From IMG/VR virus record IMGVR_UViG_3300035698_005189, positions 1-64,000 of that record: a stretch of 64,000 nt of DNA. The stretch is one strand, 5' to 3'. A model generated the notes under the pieces. It ran no database searches, had not been told where the DNA came from, and was given only the letters and a program-made list of their open reading frames with translations. The position numbers and the translations under genes were made by a program. Of the stretch, positions 58,109 to 64,000 are shown piece by piece (the first letter of the stretch is position 1; every line of letters begins with the position of its first letter). The DNA is from a virus.

Positions 58109-58977
58109 CGCTTCTTCCTGTGGGTCATGTCTACGACCGTGGGACGGGGCGGGGGACCGACGGGAGCCCCAGCACCAGGCTCAGCGAAGCGAGCCACGAT
58201 GGACGAGTCGGCTACGGCAGATACGCGGGCGTTGGCACGATCGGCCCACCACGGGCGGATCTCGGAGCCCAGCACCGACATACCACAGCGACTGGCTCCC
58301 GCGAGTAGGGCACCCGTCCCGCTATGCGGGTCGATGCAGAGGGCCCCAGGCGTCCCGTACCGGGTCGCAACCCACTCCGCGAGCCAGACCGGCTTCTCCC
58401 CTGAGAGGCGGTCCTCACCGTCTGGGGCACCCGGGCAGCGCAGTCTGGCTGAGGGTGGCGCGGTGGGTCCCTCGAGGAAGTTGTGGCCCTCACGATGCAT
58501 CCCCATCCAGTTGAACTTGGACTTCGCCCCGTCACGCCTGACCACGATGGCGATCTGCACACCTGACAGGGGGCGGGCCCGGCGGAGGGTTGGGGCTGGG
58601 TTGGTGACGTGCCACGCCAGGAAGTAGGCGTCGGTCGTACGGGGGTCGGCCTTGGCTACGGCGATAATCTGGGAGAACTGGACGTCGGAGCACCAGATCA
58701 CGGCATGGCCTCCCGGCGTCAGGACGCGCAGCCACTCGTTGAGGTGAGGCCGGAAGTCGTACGGGGCTACGTCGTAGCACCCTCCGCCCATTACGGCCTT
58801 CCCGCCGTGAGTCGACTTCGCCTTCGCTGAGGCTGTGTTGGAGCCGAAGGCATCGATGACCAAGGCGGACGTGTCGAGGTTGTAGGGGACGTCCACGCTC
58901 ACGAGATGGACCGAGCCATCGTCGAGGGTCGGGTACAGCACCTCGAGTGCATCACCAGCCAGGATTCGACGACTCAT
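58105..58977 (-). CDS. DNA N4/N6-methyltransferase-like protein
   Basis: 290 residues. The N-terminus carries SVDVPYNLD (27-35), a catalytic motif IV variant DVPY in place of DPPY. Motif I (CIDPHSGTGALLAGASRCG) lies near the C-terminus, the beta-class order. An internal basic loop around RARPLSGVQIAIVVRRD is likely the recognition region. Together with the adjacent D12-type gene it suggests phage self-methylation. Catalytic state uncertain because of the altered motif. Confidence 0.7.
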   Translation of the reverse strand: MSRRILAGDALEVLYPTLDDGSVHLVSVDVPYNLDTSALVIDAFGSNTASAKAKSTHGGKAVMGGGCYDVAPYDFRPHLNEWLRVLTPGGHAVIWCSDVQFSQIIAVAKADPRTTDAYFLAWHVTNPAPTLRRARPLSGVQIAIVVRRDGAKSKFNWMGMHREGHNFLEGPTAPPSARLRCPGAPDGEDRLSGEKPVWLAEWVATRYGTPGALCIDPHSGTGALLAGASRCGMSVLGSEIRPWWADRANARVSAVADSSIVARFAEPGAGAPVGPPPRPTVVDMTHRKKR

Positions 58978-59204
58978 GCTGGACTCCCGAAGCGGGCGGC
59001 GGTGCAGGCCTTGGCCGCCAGCTCGACGGTGACGACGTCGGCAGGAGACCCTTCGCGCTTGGCGACACGGGCCTGGGCGGCCAAGACTCTACGGACTCGC
59101 CAGGGCAGTGAGGCGGCTGCCTCACCGACAAGGTCGTCGGCGTGGGACTCTGACGGTAGGGCCCTCAACGCGACACAGACAGGGCAGGTACACTGGGGGC
59201 TCAT
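58974..59204 (-). CDS. Small protein with a CxCxxC start, unknown
   Basis: 76 residues, ATGA overlap with both neighbours. SPQCTCPVC at the N-terminus could bind a metal; the rest is helical (EAAASLPWRVRRVLAAQARV). Function unknown. Confidence 0.5.
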   Translation of the reverse strand: MSPQCTCPVCVALRALPSESHADDLVGEAAASLPWRVRRVLAAQARVAKREGSPADVVTVELAAKACTAARFGSPA

Positions 59205-59896
59205 TTTTCCTCCACGGCGACAGCGGTCGCCACGGTAACGGGGGCTGCGACGGCTCGCTTGGCGGCAATCTGGCGGGCGAGGGCTGTGTACTCGGCCTCC
59301 TCGAGAAGGTCGGGGACGGCGGGGCCCAGGGACCCTGTACCTGTCGCGGTTGCCGCCGCAGGTGCTGCCGCCTGCGCGGCGGTAGCGGCGGCTGCGGTGG
59401 CATCCGAGATCCGCTGTCGCTTGTCCGACCGATGCTTGTCCAGCCGGATCATAGCCGAAGCCATGCCCTCGAAGGTATTCGCCCCGACGGCGTCTTCGCC
59501 GGTCATCCTCTTCAGGCCCTCAGCCCAAATCGTATTCAGCTTGTCCAGCTCATCCAGCTCACGACCGACCGCGTCGCTGGCGGCGTAGGCGAGGACGCGC
59601 CCCTGGATGTGCCTCCAGTGCGCTGCCCGGCGGTCAGGCCATCCGTCCCGGGTCGCCCTCTCAGCCGTACGGGGCAGGCTGATGACGTCCTTAGCTAATG
59701 CCGACTCGGGCCCGTCGATGCGGGTGGACTCCCACGCCTGCCGGATCGTTATGTCCGGGTCCTGCATGTAGGCCAAGAAGACAGCCATCACGGCTCGCTG
59801 TCCTGGCTTGCCTCCCCGCATGTCGATGACCGCGACCCCGCGCTCGAGTACTGTACGCGGGGGTGGGGGCGGGGGCGGGGTATGTCGCCGCCCCAC
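59201..59896 (-). CDS. Possible small terminase subunit
   Basis: 231 residues from GTG at 59896, directly after the upstream stop and preceded by GGAGGTAGC; a GTG at 59956 lacks a ribosome site. Following a Pro run, helical sequence (QRAVMAVFLAYMQDPDITIRQAW ... RRAAHWRHIQGRVLAYAASDAV ... GANTFEGMASAMIRLDKHRSDKR) is reminiscent of TerS central domains, and the end is Ala-rich. Distant from terL, so this is a tentative call. Confidence 0.4.
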   Translation of the reverse strand: MGRRHTPPPPPPPRTVLERGVAVIDMRGGKPGQRAVMAVFLAYMQDPDITIRQAWESTRIDGPESALAKDVISLPRTAERATRDGWPDRRAAHWRHIQGRVLAYAASDAVGRELDELDKLNTIWAEGLKRMTGEDAVGANTFEGMASAMIRLDKHRSDKRQRISDATAAAATAAQAAAPAAATATGTGSLGPAVPDLLEEAEYTALARQIAAKRAVAAPVTVATAVAVEEK

Positions 59897-59897
59897 G

Positions 59898-60587
59898 CTA
59901 CCTCCGGACCGGGGGCGGGGGTGCGCGGTGTCGCTTGGGTCCGGTGAGCCACTCACGACCGAGGACGTTGATGGGGTTGCCCTTGGTGACTCGGTTGAAC
60001 ACCTGGCGCTGCTTCTCGCGGAGGTCGGTGAGGCGGAGGGTCCCGGCCCTGAGCTTGGCTTCGTCTATGACGACGGCCGCCACAGCCACGGCATCGCAGA
60101 GGTCCTCTGCGACCGAGGGGTGGAGGTCAGCCAGGAGTGTCCGATCTGGGAAGTAGCGCACGGTCGCCTCCCGCATGTCGGGCTTGTCCGCGTTGGCGTT
60201 GTCGGCGACGTACATCTTGACTGATGAGGGGTCGATCGTCCTGAAGGGCCTGGAGGCCTTGTGGAGTGCCAGGCGACCGGCTCCGCCAATCTCACCAGAC
60301 TCGTGACCACGACCCGAGCCGAAGGAGTAGCCCTCCAGCCCGTAGAAGTCGGCCTCGGCGGCGGGGACCGCCACAGCCAGCCACGTCTCCACACCCAGCA
60401 GTCGGTCCACGCCCCACTGCTCCTTGTCCTTTGTCGTACGCAGGAGGCGAGTTACCCTCCCGCCTCCCTTCTTCACAGCCGCCTGCGTCAGCGAGTAGGC
60501 CCACCAGTCAACCAGTAGGCCTGTGTGATAGTCCACGACAGCGATGGCTCCGTGGTTGGGGGATACGTCGAGTCCAGCTACCCTCAT
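59898..60587 (-). CDS. RuvC-like resolvase (RNase H fold)
   Basis: 229 residues. RuvC-type acidic positions: Asp7 (GLDVSPNHG), Glu in LEGYSFGSGRG, and Asp-rich C-terminal SVAEDLCDAVAVAAVV. GHESGEIGGAGRLALH is a typical inserted glycine-rich loop. Predicted to cut Holliday junctions or other branched DNA for recombination or packaging. Located after SbcC, in keeping with a recombination cluster. Overlaps SbcC by 4 bases. Confidence 0.75.
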   Translation of the reverse strand: MRVAGLDVSPNHGAIAVVDYHTGLLVDWWAYSLTQAAVKKGGGRVTRLLRTTKDKEQWGVDRLLGVETWLAVAVPAAEADFYGLEGYSFGSGRGHESGEIGGAGRLALHKASRPFRTIDPSSVKMYVADNANADKPDMREATVRYFPDRTLLADLHPSVAEDLCDAVAVAAVVIDEAKLRAGTLRLTDLREKQRQVFNRVTKGNPINVLGREWLTGPKRHRAPPPPVRR

Positions 60588-62449
60588 GAGACAGTCTCCT
60601 CGACGACGGTAGAGTCGTCTTCTCCACGGGTCACTCTCACCGACCTGGGCATGGAGGCCGACAGTCGGGGGTCATGGTCTACGACAACGACGTCGGCCAC
60701 ACCGACCGCTGCGATAGCAGCGGCTACGGAGGACTTACCGGCCTCATCGAGCCCGGAGAATACTTCCTCGTCAAGGACAAGAAGCGAAAGGGGCGACGCC
60801 CCGAGGGCTGAGAAGGCCCCGGCCACGGCCAGGTCGGCAGCCAGGTTGACCCGCCGCCGCTCGCCGCCGGACAGCGCCATGAGGGCGCACTCTTCCGGCT
60901 TCCCGCTCCTGAGATCAGTGACCACAGTCCGGATCTCGTCTTTCTGGGCTCCGCGTGCGGTCTTGCGGGTGGCGGGGAATGCGATCTCGAAGGCCCCATC
61001 GGACAGGGCGACGAGCCATCGGTTGGCGTCCGTAGCGATGGCCGACAAGGCGGCCTCGGACAGGTGAGCCCTGACGCCCTTAGGGCCCAAGGCAGCTTCC
61101 CATCCGGCGGCAGTGTCGCGTGCGCGTCTGGCCTGGCTGGCGGCGTAGGCGACCTGAACCAGGAGGCGCTCATCTCCGCGCAGCTTGGCCTCGGCGTCGC
61201 TAACCAGGCCGGTGTACGGGTTCTCGGCTACCTCGGCGTCAGCCAGGGTCCTGCGGGCTGTCGTCAGGGCGGCGTCGGCCAGGGCGACGGTGGAGGCTTC
61301 CGGGCGGGAGAGGGCCCGCAGCTGGGTGCTGTGGGCGACTGTCTCAACGCGCAGCCACTCGAGCGCGGAGTCCCGGGTGGCGACTGCGTCGGTGTGATAG
61401 GCCTTCAGGGCAAGGCACGCTTCGGCCTGGGTCGCCTGGGCGGTGCGCTCGGTGGCGAGTTCGGTAGCCAGGTGGCCATCGGCCCGGACCGACTCACCGC
61501 AGGTCGGGCACGGGTCCCCGACCTTGACGGCAGCCAGCTTCGCCACGGCAGCGACGTGGGCCCGGGAGGTGGCGGCTGCGATCCCGTGAGCCCGGGAGGC
61601 TTCGTTAACTGCGTCGTCGTAGGGTTGCCGGTTCAGTGACGGGGCCTCGGCCTCCTTGGCGAGAATCGCCGCAGCCAGGGTCTTGCCGGCTGCGTCGGTC
61701 GCGTGGGCAGCTGCCAGGACAGCCTCGCAGGCAAGGACAGCAGAGAGGGCTTCGGCTACCCTGGTGTCCCGTCCCTCGGCCCACGAATCGGCTCTGGCAC
61801 GGATGGCGTTGACATCGGACGCCTCCACGCGGGCCCGTACGCCTCTCTCGCGCTCACCCAGGATGGCTGCCTGGCCTTCGTGCGACTTGCGGGCCTTGGA
61901 AGCTGCAGCCCGGTAGGGCTCCAGGCGCTCGGCCCCGCTGACGGCATCCACGATCTCGCGCTTCTTGGCGTCGGTCGCCTCAGCAAACGACCACGGATCT
62001 CCCTGACCACGGAGGACGGTCCTGCAGAAGACTTCGTGTGTCCCGATCATGGCGATAAGCCCAGCCTCACCACCAGGCATCGGCTCCCATGTCTTGCCGT
62101 CCTGAGAGGCCTCGTAGATCGCTTCCTCGGCCTTCCGACCACGGCCCCGGGTCCTGGTCACCTGCAGCAACCAGTCGCCGTCGCGCATGATGACTGCGAC
62201 ACAGCAAGACTTGGACCCACGACGAATCACGGAGGCACCCGACGCGCAGGACGTACCAGACCCCATCCGCTCAGGCGCTGCCTTGCCGTAAAGGCACCAG
62301 GCGAGGGCCTTGCTCGCCATCGTTGACTTGCCGGCCCCGTTCGGGCCTGTGACGGCCACCGGACCACGACCCCCGAGGGTCAGGGTCTGCGTACCGGCTA
62401 CAGGTCCGAAGTCGGTAACCTCTACGCTTTCCAGGGTCAGTCGCTTCAT
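60584..62449 (-). CDS. sbcC: SbcC/Rad50-like ATPase
   Basis: 621 residues from ATG at 62449 in an ATGA overlap. Walker A GPNGAGKST (35-43), zinc hook CPTC near residue 314, ABC signature LSGGERRR near 523, Walker B LLVLDEE near 553 and a D-loop SGLD follow. Coiled-coil arms are Ala/Glu-rich and shorter than those of cellular SbcC (about 1050 residues). Pairs with SbcD as a nuclease for DNA ends and hairpins. Confidence 0.9.
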   Translation of the reverse strand: MKRLTLESVEVTDFGPVAGTQTLTLGGRGPVAVTGPNGAGKSTMASKALAWCLYGKAAPERMGSGTSCASGASVIRRGSKSCCVAVIMRDGDWLLQVTRTRGRGRKAEEAIYEASQDGKTWEPMPGGEAGLIAMIGTHEVFCRTVLRGQGDPWSFAEATDAKKREIVDAVSGAERLEPYRAAASKARKSHEGQAAILGERERGVRARVEASDVNAIRARADSWAEGRDTRVAEALSAVLACEAVLAAAHATDAAGKTLAAAILAKEAEAPSLNRQPYDDAVNEASRAHGIAAATSRAHVAAVAKLAAVKVGDPCPTCGESVRADGHLATELATERTAQATQAEACLALKAYHTDAVATRDSALEWLRVETVAHSTQLRALSRPEASTVALADAALTTARRTLADAEVAENPYTGLVSDAEAKLRGDERLLVQVAYAASQARRARDTAAGWEAALGPKGVRAHLSEAALSAIATDANRWLVALSDGAFEIAFPATRKTARGAQKDEIRTVVTDLRSGKPEECALMALSGGERRRVNLAADLAVAGAFSALGASPLSLLVLDEEVFSGLDEAGKSSVAAAIAAVGVADVVVVDHDPRLSASMPRSVRVTRGEDDSTVVEETVS

Positions 62450-63444
62450 GGTCCGGCCTCCGTCATCCCGAGTTCGTCTGCGGCGTAGGCGAGCATGTCT
62501 GCCGGGTCGACCTGCAGCGGGTCGGGGCCGTGGGTCCTGAGCACCCATCGGATGGCAGCCTCTTCGGGGGTGTCGCCGCGCTCGACGACGCCCCGGCTGG
62601 AGCCGGTGGCGGCTGCGGTGAGGATTGGGACCCCAGCCAGGCCGGCATCGGCTATGGTCTTCGCGTGGACGTCGGCCTCCTTCCGGGTGGCCGTGGTCAC
62701 TACCCTGACCTTGTCGCCCTCGCGCACCCAGTCTGGTCGCACGGGGGCTCCGTCATCCGGGTTCCATCGGATCGTGCAGTGCCTTGGGGCTCCGATATCA
62801 CCGAAGGCGACACGGCTGGGGGCGGACCCGAGGGCGGTGTCCGGCGTCACGACCAGGAACCCCTTGGTGTGGCCCTCTTCGGCAAAGGTCCGCTCGTAGG
62901 GTGAGCCGCAGTAGACGACGCGACCGACATTCTGGGGGGCGTGGTAGTGGCCAGCGATAACAACGCCCTTGGGGACGACGTCGCCCGTAGTGTCCCGCCG
63001 AGCCGAGTTCTGGTAGGCACCCCTGAAGGCTGCGTGGGTCCAGGTCAGCGGGTGAGGTGAGAGGGGTAGGGAGTCGCGGGCGGCAGCGAAGCCGCCAGCA
63101 CCGGGCCACGGAACCATCGCCCCGACCTCCGTCTCTACGGGCGCGGTTACGACCGTGACTCTGGGACCGGAGAGCAAGGTCAGCGGGGTACCCCCGCAGG
63201 GAGCGATGTCGTGGTTCCCGGTCACGAGCCAGACGTGCCCAGGCCAGTCCCGCAGGCACTCGACAAGGGCGAAGACCGTGGGAACGTGCAGGGTGTCGGC
63301 CTGGTCGAAGATGTCGCCGCAGACCACGAGGTCGGCCCCGTCGAATGTCTGGGCGTGGGCCCGCATGACGCGGAAGGCCTCGACGACCCAGCCGATAGTC
63401 ATCGGGGTGACGTGAAGGTCGGCTGTGCCGAATACGTGGCGCAT
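62446..63444 (-). CDS. sbcD: SbcD/Mre11-like nuclease
   Basis: 332 residues from ATG at 63444. Metallophosphoesterase motifs TADLHV (7-12), VCGDIFDQAD, VTGNHD and AGHYH are all present. Partner of the downstream SbcC product in a DNA end-processing complex. The C-terminal ~100 residues are a helical accessory domain. Start is preferred over 63486 because of the close RecA-like stop at 63447. Confidence 0.9.
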   Translation of the reverse strand: MRHVFGTADLHVTPMTIGWVVEAFRVMRAHAQTFDGADLVVCGDIFDQADTLHVPTVFALVECLRDWPGHVWLVTGNHDIAPCGGTPLTLLSGPRVTVVTAPVETEVGAMVPWPGAGGFAAARDSLPLSPHPLTWTHAAFRGAYQNSARRDTTGDVVPKGVVIAGHYHAPQNVGRVVYCGSPYERTFAEEGHTKGFLVVTPDTALGSAPSRVAFGDIGAPRHCTIRWNPDDGAPVRPDWVREGDKVRVVTTATRKEADVHAKTIADAGLAGVPILTAAATGSSRGVVERGDTPEEAAIRWVLRTHGPDPLQVDPADMLAYAADELGMTEAGP

Positions 63445-63446
63445 AG

Positions 63447-64000
63447 TCACCTCGCCTCGAGGTAGAGGCCCCGGAGGGTCAGCCACAGCCGGGGGTCCTC
63501 AGACATGAGATTCGAGAGGGCGGTCCAGCCTCGGAATGACCGATTCGCTGCGCCCAGGATGGAGGGGTCTGTGAAGCTCGACCAGCCACCGCCGACCCGG
63601 ATGATTCCGCGCATCTTGAGGTCTTCGTATACAGCCCAGGCGTTGTCGGCACCACGACCGAAGATCAGGCCATACTTTTCGGTATGGAATGGCGACTCGA
63701 CCTTGTTCTTGGGAATCCTGATACGGACGATCTGCCCCATAGGTACGGGGTGGCTATCCTTGGCCGAGCCGGGAGGCAGGACTTCGCCGATCTTGTCAAC
63801 CTCGATCCGGACGGTCGAGTGATACTTGATGCCGCCTCCGCCGTAGGTCTCGGACGAAGGCCCGTAGGTGTTGCGGCCCATCTTGATCGTCTCATAGCGC
63901 TGGTTGACGAGCACAAAGGCGATAGCCTCATCATCGATCAGCTGGATGAGGCGTCGCAGGTTGGATCGGATGACCTTGGCAGCGGCTGCCGGGTGGACGT
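63447..64000 (-). CDS. RecA-like recombinase (5' end outside window)
   Basis: Open to the right edge; the visible C-terminal part reads AFVLVNQRYETI, YGPSSETYGGGGIKYHSTVRIEVDKIGEV and VRIRIPKNKVESPFHTEKYGLIFGRG, matching the RecA core after Walker B (NQ-R, ETYGGGG-KYH, KNKV-PF). It ends with a helix and a short C-terminal domain. Predicted to perform strand exchange; with SbcCD and the RuvC-like protein it forms a recombination module. Confidence 0.8.
   Translation of the reverse strand, partial: VHPAAAAKVIRSNLRRLIQLIDDEAIAFVLVNQRYETIKMGRNTYGPSSETYGGGGIKYHSTVRIEVDKIGEVLPPGSAKDSHPVPMGQIVRIRIPKNKVESPFHTEKYGLIFGRGADNAWAVYEDLKMRGIIRVGGGWSSFTDPSILGAANRSFRGWTALSNLMSEDPRLWLTLRGLYLEAR

Noticed and set aside
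1-64000. CRISPR array, insertion sequence, integrase or rRNA
   Set aside because: No regularly spaced repeats, transposase or integrase motifs or rRNA-like sequence were seen.

Overview
The window is part of the genome of a large, GC-rich, double-stranded DNA tailed bacteriophage. Every gene I accept is on the minus strand, so the genome reads from right (64000) to left (1). A contractile tail (myovirus-like virion) is shown by a tail sheath gene running off the left edge. Head genes of the HK97 lineage are present: large terminase, portal, MuF-like protein, S78-type prohead protease and a major capsid protein. The host cannot be named. The high GC content and a Thr/Asp/Gly-rich lipoprotein start fit a high-GC bacterium, but this is weak evidence. 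Family calls were made by reading motifs, without database searches.

Layout in reading order. (1) 64000-56000: a recombination and DNA-modification block. It holds the C-terminal part of a RecA-like recombinase, an SbcD/SbcC nuclease pair, a RuvC-like resolvase, a possible small terminase, and two DNA methyltransferases with unusual catalytic motifs. (2) 56400-49000: small genes, many Pro-rich, with a nucleoside-deoxyribosyltransferase-like protein, a MazG-domain protein, a predicted lipoprotein and small membrane proteins. (3) 48791-48051: an endolysin (amidase plus peptidoglycan-binding domain), preceded by two tiny genes and a structured leader. (4) 48000-41300: metal-binding small proteins, a cytosine-C5 methyltransferase overlapping a PD-(D/E)XK nuclease, and a Spo11/TopVI-A-like TOPRIM protein. 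(5) 41300-34640: small accessory genes, many with Cys-rich or zinc-ribbon patterns, arranged in units bounded by a repeated promoter-like element and hairpin terminators. (6) 34362-1: the late block. It runs sliding-clamp-like protein, TerL, an 853-residue virion-type protein, portal, MuF, a pyrophosphatase-like/topoisomerase IB fusion, a protein with an apparent sigma-70-like domain, a 2635-residue zincin/helicase protein, prohead protease, a probable scaffold, capsid protein, decoration-like proteins, neck and tail-completion proteins, and the sheath.

The most interesting part is 13000-31600. Several very large multidomain proteins sit between portal and capsid protein and share short basic/aromatic segments preceded by an h-x-K-(A/S) sequence. 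I infer that they are packaged in the capsid, possibly trimmed by the prohead protease, and injected with the DNA to supply helicase, topoisomerase, sigma-like and protease activities. A second notable signal is a 40-bp element present twice (35023-35062 and 41274-41313, 38/40 identical). In both copies it is followed after exactly 7 nt by a hairpin whose stem sequence differs but whose pairing is kept. This looks like a phage-specific promoter with a 5'-end mRNA hairpin.

Two neighbouring small genes (50935-51576) each need a -1 shift near the start to be read in full. This suggests missing bases in the sequence or programmed frameshifting.
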